A DNA stretch of 64,000 nt from Clarireedia homoeocarpa (lineage: Eukaryota; Ascomycota; Leotiomycetes; Helotiales; Rutstroemiaceae). A program made the position numbers and the translations under genes. Location: assembly GCA_001465935.1 (NCBI GenBank), contig LNKV01000018.1:84542-148541 (forward strand). The letters are read 5' to 3'. Positions within the stretch are counted from its first letter, which is position 1. Every line of letters starts with the position of its first letter. The notes beneath the pieces are model-generated. The model made no database searches, was not told the origin of the DNA, and worked only from the letters and a program-made list of their open reading frames with translations. This document shows, one piece after another, positions 20,695 to 30,785 of the stretch.

Positions 20695-21322
20695 ATATAA
20701 TGAGGGTGCGATGGGTGTTGCTGGTAGTGGGTGTTGAATGGAGCAGGTAAACGGAAATAAGAATAGGTTTAGTTTCGTGTGCTGAATGCTGTATGAACAT
20801 AATGTATATATTGGGATGGATCCGGAATTCACATTTCGTTTTTACTTGGTCTTTGTGTACTAGACTGTTGAACTGCTTCTTCCTAATTAGCTTTGAGGTG
20901 GACTTTACTCTTCTGATCTCCTCACATATGAAATCGTGTTATGAGATATAGGGATCATATCTTGTAAAGAATGTAGAAACCCATCTACGCGAGTCGACTC
21001 GCGCTAGAACATAACAAGCGGCTGCTGAATACGCCGGCAGGGTACAGCGATGTCTGAAGACAGTGTCCCATATCACAAGCATTAGCTAGATTGCAGTTAC
21101 GATGAACCGTCTTGGGACTCTGGTGGAGGCACTTAGCCCAGGAGCGTTGATTAGAGGCACCAAAGATTATCAGAGATATGAGTGCTATTAATAGCCGACA
21201 GATCAGCTACGATGATGTGCCTTTCTCTACAATACGAGCGCACTTCCAGGGAAGATCATTTCGCCAGAAAAAGGCATTGATTCAGAAGCTTCGCATCTCT
21301 AGCTTGAAATCTTAGATACAGA
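20695..21322. other. Convergent intergenic region with possible gene remnant
   Basis: Lies between the 3' ends of the RBM-like gene and the TAP-type hydrolase. At about 21180-21290 the minus strand shows a broken frame resembling the end of the hydrolase (see the separate pseudogene entry). Nothing else seen. Confidence 0.5.
21180..21290 (-). pseudogene. Possible degenerate fragment of hydrolase C-terminal region
   Basis: On the minus strand the reading IFPGSALVL, stop, RKAHHRS resembles FPGSVVLEQDAKGHCALG of the adjacent hydrolase. At DNA level CACTTCCAGGGAAG is shared, with similar flanks and TTCGCC downstream in both. It lies directly after that gene in the same orientation, so a decayed partial tandem duplicate is plausible. 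The match is short and stop-interrupted. Confidence 0.35.
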
Positions 21323-23149
21323 TCAACTTCCGTCTCTGAGACATGATCTATCAAACATATTGCAATCCTCACCACAAACAGTCCCCGGTTTTGGAAGGCT
21401 TCCATGCAGGAGGTAATCTCTCATATACTGCAGTGTACAAGTACTTGGGGCTGCACTACCCAGTGCGCAATGTCCCTTTGCATCTTGCTCTAAGACTACA
21501 CTTCCAGGGAAGCGCTTCGCCGCTTGTCGGGCATTCTGTATACTTGTCATGGGATCCAGTTTGTTGTTTATAAACAGTATCGGAGTTGGAAGCTTTGAGT
21601 CACCACTTTCTCCTTTCGACGTGAAAGGGCCGGTGAATCTCCATGCAGGCCTTATTGACCACCCTAGACACCGTATCTTTCTCTCACCTTGGAAGAATGC
21701 TGCAAGAGAAGACTGGTCTTCTAGGGCAGAAAGGTATTTCTTAAAGTCCGCAATGGAACTGTTAGTGATGTCCTCGGCGTCCCCGCAGTTTAGCGCTGTC
21801 CCGGCATCTGCATTCGAGTTTGCCCAGTTGTCCTGGGTCTGTTTGTGTAGAAATTCGGAAGCTGTAGGAACGCTTTCGAAAGGGAAGCTGAATGTCACAT
21901 TCGTATCGCCTTTCATTAAACGGTCTAATACTGTTGCTATCGAATGGGCTGCATAATCAGGAGCCATCATTGTCCAGTATATTGCCAACTTTACATCTCG
22001 ATATGTGATCAACCTGGCATTCCCCTTACTCGCAGTGTAAACCGGTTTTTTCTTTATGTTCTCCATGAAATCAATCACGCGCTTCTTGATACTCAGTGAT
22101 GCAGTATCGGATGCTCGCCATAGAGGACAAGTTTCCCTGGCAGCGAAACAATCATCGTAAAAGGCTGCCCAAATAGCGTCTGCATCGATGAGATGCCCCA
22201 TTTGCCACTTGCCAACCCAGTCTTTAGCATCACCTGTTCCATCAAGAACCATCCGGGAGACATGCTCAGGGTATAAGCTAGCGAATGTTTGCCCTACAAT
22301 GGTTCCGTATGAAAGCCCTATGAATTGCAGCTTCGGTATCTTATCAACCTCTAACCGACCACTTGGAGGAAAGGAAGAAGGCGAGGACTGGTCTGGAAGT
22401 CTCTTAAGAATCTCTAACATGTCTCTTGCAGCATACGCAGTAGTCATATGACGTCTAATATCGGCTTCCTCTTCACTCTGTTTCAAGCACAGCTCACTCT
22501 TCGCCTCTGCAGCAGAAATCCTAACCTGCAGTCTCCCTTCCCAGTCTTCCCCTTCCCGAGTACTCATTACGCCACTTAGATCATTCATTCTCGCCTCCCA
22601 TAAAGCGCTATCTAAAATATTACCAAAACATTTTGCGCTCGGAGAACTATACCCAAAACCCCGATTATCGAACGTCAGGAAGTCGTACTCGAACTCTGGG
22701 TCTATCAAATCAAGAAGAGAGGTGCTATACGCAAATTTGACAAGGTCTTTGACGCGGGAATTTCCAGCACCGCCAAAACTTGTGGTGATGATGCCCCGGT
22801 GGGATGAGACGGGCGGGGAAGAGATTTTCAGGATTGGGACGCTGACGTTGTGGTGGTTAGCTGTGTTGTGGTAGTCCAGGGCGAGCGAGAGACGTGCACA
22901 GGAAAATGTCCTGGTTTTGGAAGTCGATTGGGGAGATAAAATCTGCTGGTTCGAATCTTGGACAGCAGAAAGAGGGGTATAACATTCATGCCAGTTCAGA
23001 TCACGAGAGGGTTTAACAGCGGACCAATCGAAGCTGGGAAGGTTGAGCGTATCATCATGGTAGCTAATAAGAGCTATGGTAACATCAATACAAGTGAGCA
23101 GGCATAATAGAGCTGCTCGCAGAAAGGGATTCATGGAAATAGAAGGCAT
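21323..23149 (-). CDS. Secreted alpha/beta hydrolase, tripeptidyl-aminopeptidase (TAP) type, S33-like
   Basis: Single exon, 608 aa. A signal peptide covers about residues 1-26 (MNPFLRAALLCLLTCIDVTI after a short MPSIS leader). The fold is recognisable from the oxyanion region GIITTSFGGAGNSR and the segment FDNRGFGYSSPSAKC. The nucleophile elbow GLSYGT places Ser280, and the C-terminal TAP-like region holds LFINNKLDPMTS (Asp532) and DAKGHCALG (His560), giving a complete Ser-Asp-His triad. Several cysteines and NxS/T sites fit an extracellular glycoprotein. Related enzymes cleave short peptides or esters outside the cell. The exact substrate cannot be told, and lip/esterase activity is an alternative. 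Divergent from the HET gene next to it (676 nt apart). Confidence 0.85.
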   Translation of the reverse strand: MPSISMNPFLRAALLCLLTCIDVTIALISYHDDTLNLPSFDWSAVKPSRDLNWHECYTPLSAVQDSNQQILSPQSTSKTRTFSCARLSLALDYHNTANHHNVSVPILKISSPPVSSHRGIITTSFGGAGNSRVKDLVKFAYSTSLLDLIDPEFEYDFLTFDNRGFGYSSPSAKCFGNILDSALWEARMNDLSGVMSTREGEDWEGRLQVRISAAEAKSELCLKQSEEEADIRRHMTTAYAARDMLEILKRLPDQSSPSSFPPSGRLEVDKIPKLQFIGLSYGTIVGQTFASLYPEHVSRMVLDGTGDAKDWVGKWQMGHLIDADAIWAAFYDDCFAARETCPLWRASDTASLSIKKRVIDFMENIKKKPVYTASKGNARLITYRDVKLAIYWTMMAPDYAAHSIATVLDRLMKGDTNVTFSFPFESVPTASEFLHKQTQDNWANSNADAGTALNCGDAEDITNSSIADFKKYLSALEDQSSLAAFFQGERKIRCLGWSIRPAWRFTGPFTSKGESGDSKLPTPILFINNKLDPMTSIQNARQAAKRFPGSVVLEQDAKGHCALGSAAPSTCTLQYMRDYLLHGSLPKPGTVCGEDCNMFDRSCLRDGS

Positions 23150-23825
23150 ACTGGATAGTCTTTTCTTGATCTCTGCGGAGATTTCTGAAGAAAGTTAGTT
23201 CTACAATATCCGTTCGTAAGTCCTCATTTTTACAGGTGGAAGCGCTAGGTGGTCCGTGCATAGATCTGGCTAGAACTATGAGGTGTTGAGATGACCATCA
23301 ACGTTATCTGTTCTCTGCGAAGACTGAGAGTTCTATTCATCTTCAATGTTTTCAGAACAGCTCTTTCAAGAATCATTGCTACTGAACAAGGTGGGAGAGA
23401 TCATACAAGTACATGTTGCAGATTAGTGCATTCATGACTCGATACCGCGTAGTACAGATCTAGTATATAGTAACTTAGGGTGTAGGTTTTGAAGGATCTC
23501 GAAGGCTCTGCGACTTGAAGCTAGATGACATACAGGTTTGAAGGCACGACGGCTCAGCCGCTTGAGATGGATTTCGGCGCAGTGGAGGTTTGATCTAGGC
23601 CATTTGGAGGTACCAGATCGCTTGTAATCTGACAGTGCGATGGCTTGACAGGTCGGAGGTGGGGCAGCTTGAAGCCTAGAGCGGTCGATTTCACAAACAT
23701 TACAGAATATATACGAGTAACTTAAGTGGAACAATAGATTTATTTTCGATAATAAAACCAAAATAAATCATATCAATCTTCGCACGGAATAACATAGATT
23801 ATTTGATGGGGGAACCTTCTGCATC
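23150..23825. other. Divergent intergenic region with copy 1 of an 18-bp direct repeat
   Basis: Upstream region shared by the hydrolase and the HET gene. Contains GTGGTCCGTGCATAGATC at 23249-23266. A 109-codon minus frame at 23432-23761 has no recognisable content. Confidence 0.6.
23249..23266 (+). repeat. 18-bp exact direct repeat, copy 1
   Basis: GTGGTCCGTGCATAGATC, identical to 29532-29549. Both copies are preceded by GGAAG 7-8 nt upstream and followed by TGGCTA within 30 nt, so the similarity extends beyond the exact core. Confidence 0.9.
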
Positions 23826-25781
23826 ATGGCAGTGACCTTTAATCCCAAGTTTGACATGTATATTTGTACTATGTGCAAACAGATTAATTTCGAGGATATT
23901 CCATCTATTGAATATTTCTCTCGCCAGCCTTCTCCCACAATCATAGAAATTGCGGACATTAGTTATGTGGATGCAGGGTCATTGTGCGCTCTATGCCAGT
24001 TTTTTACCACCATGAAGCTCAAGTGGTCCAAAAAGTATCCGACATGGCCACAAAATAGACTTGCCATTTTTGCGGGATTGGCAAGCTCGACTTCGTATTT
24101 CAATGTTGAATCAATAGGACCGAAAGATGCAGTACTTCTTGGAGTCGTGTTTGACCCAAGAGATGACGATAAGTACTTGAGCTTTCAGTACAGTACCCAA
24201 TACTTTCACGTTCAGCCAAACCACGGGGAAAGAGCGTCGAAACCACACTGGGTGAACTATCGCGTTAGTTGGGATGTCATTCGCAAATGGCTTAGGAATT
24301 GCGATGATACTCACCTCAAGGATTGCCATAAACCCCCAAACTCGTCAATCGCTGACCTTCAGGTCATTGATTGTCGAAGCCGTCGAGTAACTACACTCCC
24401 AACTCCCTCGACACCTTATATCACTTTGAGCTACCTTTGGGGTCAAGGAAAAGATATGATCGGTGCCACTGATATACTTCCAGCAGGTATGCCCCAAGTC
24501 ATCGAGGATGCCTTGATTGTTGCAAGAGAGCTTAAGTTCGAGTATCTATGGGTAGATCGTTATTGTATCCCGCAACAAGATTCATCCTTAAGGAATAAGA
24601 TGATCAAAAACATGGGCAACATTTACGAATGTTCAGCATTGACTCTCGTTGCTGCTACAGGAGAAGGCCCTGAATATGGAATGTCTGGTGTGAGTTCAGA
24701 CGGAGCAAATTTCCAGGGTTTAAACTTGGGGCCCGTCATACTGACTATGACGGACCTCGGAGAGCCCGAACAGATCAGGAGTTCTAAGTGGTTCACGAGA
24801 GGATGGACATACCAGGAAGGTGTGTTGTCGTGCCGTAGGCTTGTCTTCACGCCTAGTGAGCTTTACTTCCAGTGTCAGTCCGTATTTTCATACGGAAATC
24901 TCCCAGACACTTTACTGTGTGCGCCCGAAGATTCATTCAAACATATATTTCCACGGGTTGGTGTAGGCCCCGGAATACACAGCATAGACGATCGAATTAG
25001 GGAGTACTGTACGCGAAGTTTAACACACGATGAAGACATCATCGACGCATTTCGGGGGATTCTGACTAAATTTGAGTCAATGAGCCCTAAGCTCAAGATT
25101 ATATGGGGGCTTCCACTATATGACCCGTCGGATAGTTCAAATCACATCATTGACACAAGAATTTTGGCCATAGCCCTTTTATGGGAATCTAGCCGCCCTG
25201 CAGAGCGCCGGTTGACCGCACCTAGCTGGACGTGGGCAGGGTGGAAGTTTCCTAGCCCAACTTCTGGTGACAGAAGCTTTGCGCTCAGCTTATCTTGGTA
25301 TATGGGGAATCCAGTTATATCAGCTGATATATTGTTCCAGTTCTCCGACGATTGGACCAGGCGTTGGGATGATAGTTCCTCAATGCGGCTGCGGCTGAGG
25401 GAATCCGAAGAACAACATAGCCCCCCATCGCTCATCATTAGGGCATTTTGCTTTGACATAGAGTGGTCAGCCAAAGCCGGAAACAATGCCCGCATTATAT
25501 GCCAGGTCGCATCCGCCCAGTTCGAATTTGAAGCTTTACTCCGTTTGCATATCACCGCGGAAAGTGATCGGCTCTGTTGCAAAGCGGTACTTATAGACGA
25601 AGATTTGGGAGCTCCTCCATGGCCTGCTATATTACTTGTCAGACAGGTGCGTGGTCAGACGCACTATGAGCGTGTGGGAACTGCACGGGCAATTATGTAT
25701 ATAGATAAAGCGATTTTCATAGAGATAGTTGACCTCAAACAGAAGACGCAAGGCCGAATAGAAGAGATTCTTGTAAGCTAG
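23826..25781 (+). CDS. HET-domain (heterokaryon incompatibility-like) protein, 651 aa
   Basis: Single exon from ATG 23826. The N-terminus has two CxxC pairs (CTMC near residue 16 and CALC near 55), common in this protein class and possibly metal-binding. The HET domain starts near residue 198 with YITLSYLWGQG, continues with LPAGMPQVIEDALIVARELK and YLWVDRYCIPQQD, and ends near AATGEGPEYGMSG and GWTYQEGVLSCRRLVF. The canonical WVDSLCI is replaced by WVDRYCI. The C-terminal 300 residues include APSWTWAGW, typical of long HET proteins, and lack NACHT, ankyrin or WD repeats. HET domains trigger cell death on non-self recognition or respond to stress; which role applies here is unknown. The gene sits beside AT-rich DNA and next to the candidate cysteine hydrolase on the same strand. 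Confidence 0.88.
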   Translation: MAVTFNPKFDMYICTMCKQINFEDIPSIEYFSRQPSPTIIEIADISYVDAGSLCALCQFFTTMKLKWSKKYPTWPQNRLAIFAGLASSTSYFNVESIGPKDAVLLGVVFDPRDDDKYLSFQYSTQYFHVQPNHGERASKPHWVNYRVSWDVIRKWLRNCDDTHLKDCHKPPNSSIADLQVIDCRSRRVTTLPTPSTPYITLSYLWGQGKDMIGATDILPAGMPQVIEDALIVARELKFEYLWVDRYCIPQQDSSLRNKMIKNMGNIYECSALTLVAATGEGPEYGMSGVSSDGANFQGLNLGPVILTMTDLGEPEQIRSSKWFTRGWTYQEGVLSCRRLVFTPSELYFQCQSVFSYGNLPDTLLCAPEDSFKHIFPRVGVGPGIHSIDDRIREYCTRSLTHDEDIIDAFRGILTKFESMSPKLKIIWGLPLYDPSDSSNHIIDTRILAIALLWESSRPAERRLTAPSWTWAGWKFPSPTSGDRSFALSLSWYMGNPVISADILFQFSDDWTRRWDDSSSMRLRLRESEEQHSPPSLIIRAFCFDIEWSAKAGNNARIICQVASAQFEFEALLRLHITAESDRLCCKAVLIDEDLGAPPWPAILLVRQVRGQTHYERVGTARAIMYIDKAIFIEIVDLKQKTQGRIEEILVS

Positions 25782-26837
25782 AAAAGAAAAGAAAACGAAA
25801 AGATAATCAAAGTGTATACATCAGAAATATTAAGAATAGTATTACCGCATACAACTAAATTTCTTTTAGTTCAAATACAAAATCCAGATTATGTTATTAG
25901 AATAAATCCGTTTAAAACCAATAAATAATATAAAGCTTTTGTGATAAAATATTATATGTAGTTAGGCTGCTATGAGTGGAGCCGCACCGGGGACCGCATG
26001 ACCCAGGGTCTCTAAATGGAGCTGTATTAGGCAAGCACCTGATTCAGATCTCTTATCCTATCCAACTAGAAGTAGCCTAGAGGATCGCTTAGTAGAAATC
26101 AATCAATTGAATCTTTCTACATCTATGAAATCCTGAGTAGCTCTCACGTGACAGAGATAAAATATATTTTAAATAATAGTAAAGCAGCTAGATCAACAGA
26201 GATGCTGATAGAATCAGGTTTTAGTTAAATCACTTAACTATAACAAGCTCAAAAAAGACTCTCAGATGCACACAACCAATCAACCGCGGTCAGCAAGAGA
26301 GGATTTATCAGTCGCGATTCGGTACGACTTTTTCAGCTGGGACAACTACATGTTGCACGCATCAATTCCATTCTCTACCCTCACCGCCTCTCAATAGTCT
26401 TCTTTCCAAGATCTCAACCTAGTTCGGCTAGCTGCCGCAATATCCCACGTGGCCTGCCCTACCATAGCAGCATTGTAGGTGCGAAATATGCATCCTCTCA
26501 GCTCGAGAGTGCTACAGAAATAGCGCGCAGATGTTCGCCCAGTGATATGGCGATGGTGGTACAAGACTTTATAATTCGGCTCGTTCCAGTCTGCTTTCAG
26601 GAACGTTCGCAGCCAGGATCAGCTCAGCTGAATATTCAACATGGCCATTTGTGGCCTGACGGCGTAGAGCATATGTGCTGAGAGAGCACGAAGTTGATCT
26701 AGAATCAGAAGGCCGCTTTCAAGCTGTGTTTCTCTAGCATGTAGTATATCACAGCAAAGGTATAAGTAAAGAACGCTTCCCTGGGCTTGATCATCGCATC
26801 TAAAATAGATTTCACCATCAATCGGATTCCTTTCATC
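25782..26837. other. AT-rich spacer between HET gene and transglutaminase-like gene
   Basis: The first half (about 25800-26270) is strongly AT-rich, with runs such as TTTAAATAATAGTAAAG and no open frames. This composition is often left by repeat-induced point mutation of a transposon in ascomycetes. The second half returns to normal composition and probably holds the promoter of the next gene. No intact element or terminal repeats could be seen. Confidence 0.55.
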
Positions 26838-28886
26838 ATGAATATTCAATCAATCAATCTCCTACCTGGCGTGCGCCGCCCGCTCGATGTGTTTCAAGGT
26901 GAATCAGGGACACCGGGCATACCCGCAGATCTTGACTGGTCGAATAATCCAGTCAAGTACGTCGATAGTGACACTATCTACGATGCCAGCACGAATCCAA
27001 CAATAGAACGACCAACCGTTATATTGCACACTCCTGATTCCCAATACATTCGAATTACCGTCACTGGGTGGTCCCAGCCTACGGATGTGCAATACAAGAT
27101 CTATACCACGGGGCTTCAATATACCAGCATCGAGAGCAATTGGACGGAAAGTGCGGCTGATCCGGCAAGCACTGGAGGTACCATGGTCTTTCACGCAGCT
27201 CCAAAGCTATCTCAAGGACGTCTTGGAGACATTCCACTATTATTCAAAGGTCCTTTCGAATGGTACCTTGTTCAATTGAACGCGGATGGATCTAATGGAC
27301 AAGTTGTGTTCACGCAAACCATTCCGATGGAATTGTACATTCTTAATTACGAGCTTCCCAGTTACTTTGATGATGGAGTTCCTCTTTTGCTCTTGCGCAT
27401 GTTCATAGATGCAGCAATGCTTTCAGGCATTACCACACAGCAGGACTGGATCGCTTTAGTAGTTAAAATATGTCATGGCTCGGCTGCACCATTAACTGGG
27501 GTACTACAAAGTACAGAGCGACATTGGCTAAAGTACAACACCATAGATGGATCACCTAGTTTCGTTGATGGGTCTAGCGACATAATCCTCCCATTCAATA
27601 ACTACGGTGGCGTCTTCTACCTCAATGCTTGGTTGAATGCATATCGAAATTATCTTGCCCACGATACTCTCAGCGCAGTCAACTGCTTTGATCAAGCCGG
27701 GATCGTCGAACTGGCTTTGTCTCTAGGAATGGATTACAACACAGTGGCATGGGAGTACTGTCAACCATATGGCTACATCAAGCCAGCTTCTCAACTTGTA
27801 GGCTGGGGTGCTTGCAACAACCCATATTTCAAGAAGATCACCGAGAACAAGATTGTTGACGAACAAAGTTCAACTCGACAGCCTTTTACAAATCATGCCT
27901 TCCTTGTTTGGGGTCCAAATTTTCACCCCGAGAAGATGGTTATCCCTACTGATCCTCGAAAGGTAATCACACTTCCTCCTGATGCCAGTTTCAAAGACGG
28001 GTCACCACGTACCCGAGTTGTGGAGAACTTTTTCGATGAAAACTATGACCCAAACGTGTGGTCTTCCGATTCTGCCAATGCCGATGTGACACTGTATGCG
28101 ATTGATGCCTGTGCTGGACCTCATCTGGGCACCGAACTTCGGCAAGCATATTACGATGGCCGCGACAGTAACTATAACGAACAGAGTAAGTTCACAACAG
28201 AGCTCAACAAAAACCTTACACATCATTATTGGACTCCGGGCATCACGGGCTTGTCAGGACGCAAAACGAATGCCCAGATGACCTTACTTCCAACGAATAG
28301 TCTTTTCGCTGCGAATGCTCCCATATGGGCCGATTTCAAGGCTGCACCGAATTCAACTGCAGCACTGCAGGTCTATGGTGGCAAAATTGCAGCGATTCAG
28401 CAATTCTTCAATACCACGGTACAAAACACTATCCCGCCTTCTTCAAGTACCGGTGTCGTAAGTAATGGAAATGCTGGCACTTGGAAACCAATTACAATCG
28501 CCAGCTTTGTTAGCAACGGGAACACCGTAACCGAAACCAAGCTCTACGAAAACGTTTCTCCAGCACTTGAATATCTCTCGCTCGTAGTAACGGTCACACC
28601 AAGCAATGCGGCAGCATGTGAAAAGCTGCAGGGTCGCGCAGAATGGTTACTTATAACCTCCAACCTCAAGGAAGAGGATTTTACCTTGAGCAAAAACCCG
28701 ACTGGGGACGCAACCAAGTCATTAAATGGAGACTTCATTTCTCTTTTCGTGCACGCTAATCTATGCATCGAGATTAGCACGTATTCCTACACTGCACCAC
28801 TGCCCGGACTGGTGCAGACTGTGGGCAATTGGCTACAAGATGCTAGCTTGGTAGATCCAACACAGTGGCAGCAATGTCTATCTTAG
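26838..28886 (+). CDS. Candidate transglutaminase-like cysteine hydrolase, 682 aa
   Basis: Single exon. The ATG at 26838 (MNIQSINLLPGVRRPLD) is preferred over an in-frame ATG 51 nt upstream. No signal peptide or membrane span. The first 200 residues look beta-rich (RITVTGWSQPTDVQYKIY). Three spaced motifs match the order and spacing logic of transglutaminase-like (papain-fold) domains: NCFDQAGIVELALSLG with Cys283, TNHAFLVW with His353, and YAIDACAGPHLG with Asp423. Between Cys and His there is a further distinctive segment GWGACNNPYF. The remaining 250 residues have no feature I can name. This is assignment by catalytic pattern, not a recognised named family; peptidase, amidase or crosslinking activity are all possible. 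The lack of introns, AT-rich flanks and a HET gene next door suggest an accessory gene, possibly acquired horizontally. Confidence 0.62.
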   Translation: MNIQSINLLPGVRRPLDVFQGESGTPGIPADLDWSNNPVKYVDSDTIYDASTNPTIERPTVILHTPDSQYIRITVTGWSQPTDVQYKIYTTGLQYTSIESNWTESAADPASTGGTMVFHAAPKLSQGRLGDIPLLFKGPFEWYLVQLNADGSNGQVVFTQTIPMELYILNYELPSYFDDGVPLLLLRMFIDAAMLSGITTQQDWIALVVKICHGSAAPLTGVLQSTERHWLKYNTIDGSPSFVDGSSDIILPFNNYGGVFYLNAWLNAYRNYLAHDTLSAVNCFDQAGIVELALSLGMDYNTVAWEYCQPYGYIKPASQLVGWGACNNPYFKKITENKIVDEQSSTRQPFTNHAFLVWGPNFHPEKMVIPTDPRKVITLPPDASFKDGSPRTRVVENFFDENYDPNVWSSDSANADVTLYAIDACAGPHLGTELRQAYYDGRDSNYNEQSKFTTELNKNLTHHYWTPGITGLSGRKTNAQMTLLPTNSLFAANAPIWADFKAAPNSTAALQVYGGKIAAIQQFFNTTVQNTIPPSSSTGVVSNGNAGTWKPITIASFVSNGNTVTETKLYENVSPALEYLSLVVTVTPSNAAACEKLQGRAEWLLITSNLKEEDFTLSKNPTGDATKSLNGDFISLFVHANLCIEISTYSYTAPLPGLVQTVGNWLQDASLVDPTQWQQCLS

Positions 28887-30785
28887 AGCAAAGCTGGCTG
28901 AAGAGATATTGAAAGGGAGAATCTTTGATTAAAATAACATTGCTCTCTTGCTGTCACCAAATAAATCCATGAAATTGAAATAGTGCAACTCAAAATCTGT
29001 TCATCCTGATTCCTGATTCCCAGATGTTTAATCAAAGCCAAACGGCAACATGCCAACAATGGATGGCAGTGACCGTATTACCACCTAAAACTTCTACTTT
29101 GAAAGAGCGATGAATGTCTTCTCGACGTCTTTAGTGCCCAGTGAGTGGTTCCTCGCGATCCCTCTCTTGGAAGAGCCTGGGTAGTATTTGAAATCGCGAG
29201 TTGGAAGGGGAAAAGGTCGGAGGGATAACCGTTGTACGCACACCACGAGCTTGCAGGATAGAGCGTGGATGACAAAATGACCGAGATTAGAAGAACTATC
29301 CCATGGACGTGAGCACTTTCCTATTGCTTGTACTGTATCCTATAAAGCAGAGGCTTGCCCCGACTGCGCAAACAGCTAATTGTAGTAGTACTTACTACTT
29401 GATAAAAAGAGAATTTATAAAATAATCTATAGCAGTTTTAAATAATAAAGAAACAAGAGTAGTAATATTATAGATTATTTGCAGATATTCATTAGATATT
29501 TATAATCTACGAGTAGTAAAGGAAGTGTTATGTGGTCCGTGCATAGATCACTGGATGGTTCTGGCTATACACAGGGGGTCGAGTATACCCATAGGGGGGT
29601 TGAATGTCCTGACTAATCCACCCATTACCCATTTGTGTACCTGAATAAAATGTGCTACCCATCCTTAAGTTAGTCCTATTTAGGTAGACTCTACAAACTT
29701 TCACAAGCCTCTCCAAGGACTATACAGTCCCCGTCTGGATTACCCAAAGCTGCATAATTCGTACCTATTTGGTTGGTTGGAAAGTCCCAAAACCCACTCA
29801 AGGGCACTCTGGACGCAGCTTACAAATTATCTATCCATTCACGTAACTCTTCACGAATCCACATAAATTACCGGACTCGATCACTTGTGCAATATCTAGC
29901 CATTTTAAAAGTATTAATTCAATCTCATCCTTGCTAACTTTCTTTCCATCGAGCTATCTAGCCAACGAGCCACCCATGCTGCGAGCAAAGCAAAGCCAAG
30001 CGCAGCAAATGCTAAAGTCTAAGCTGCTGTCAATACAGTATAATACTACTCCTACACGTACAGGTAAGTATGAAGAAAGTAATCCACTCCCTGGATCTAG
30101 CCGACTATCTCACAGCAACTTTTATAAAAGAGGAAGCTGACTGTTCTCGTTGGCGCTCTCGCCCACACCCACACCCAAGCTCACGCCTACCCCCAGCCAA
30201 TGTCTCTGAATCCAGCGAATGTCCCGTCAAGGCCGTCGGCAGCTGAACCAGGTAACTTCACAGGCTACTGTCTTCTCACCATGTCTTCTTCGTTCCCATA
30301 ATTCGCGTGAGTAAACCGATCTCTCGGGTGATGAGAAGCTAGGTAGGTTATGTCGCCAGATCTCAAGAGGACCGCCTCCATGAACACTGATTCGATAAAT
30401 GATGTAAACTCCCATTCCATAGTCCAACAACTATCTATTTTTCTTTCTCCTTTGTTGGAGAGGTGCTCCTCTTTTTTAATAATTTGCGGAAGGTAAAAAA
30501 TGCAAAGCAGAATAAAATCAAAACTGTAAAAAAAAAATGAGCTGATTGATCGCAAGAAAGGAAAGTGAAATAAAAGGGGAAAAAATGTATGATACTGTTT
30601 AAAGAAGAACCTGGCCATTATGGAAACCTGAAACAGAATGGAAGAAAGATTACCGGGTTGATTTTGCAGGTAAGTAAGTGGCCGACCAAAGAAAGAGCCA
30701 ATTGGAGGCGATGACGATGAAAGAGACCTCATTCTAAGACCAACAAGCTGAGTTTCTTCATTCATGCTTGATTCAAAAGGAAGGC
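28887..30785. other. Intergenic with AT-rich island and repeat copy 2
   Basis: No supportable gene in 1.9 kb. About 29380-29525 is strongly AT-rich. Repeat copy 2 lies at 29532-29549. From about 30265 on it is the 3' flank of the next minus-strand gene. Short frames at 29931-30140 and 30265-30795 have no coding character. Confidence 0.6.
29532..29549 (+). repeat. 18-bp exact direct repeat, copy 2
   Basis: Same sequence and orientation as 23249-23266, directly after an AT-rich island. Confidence 0.9.
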
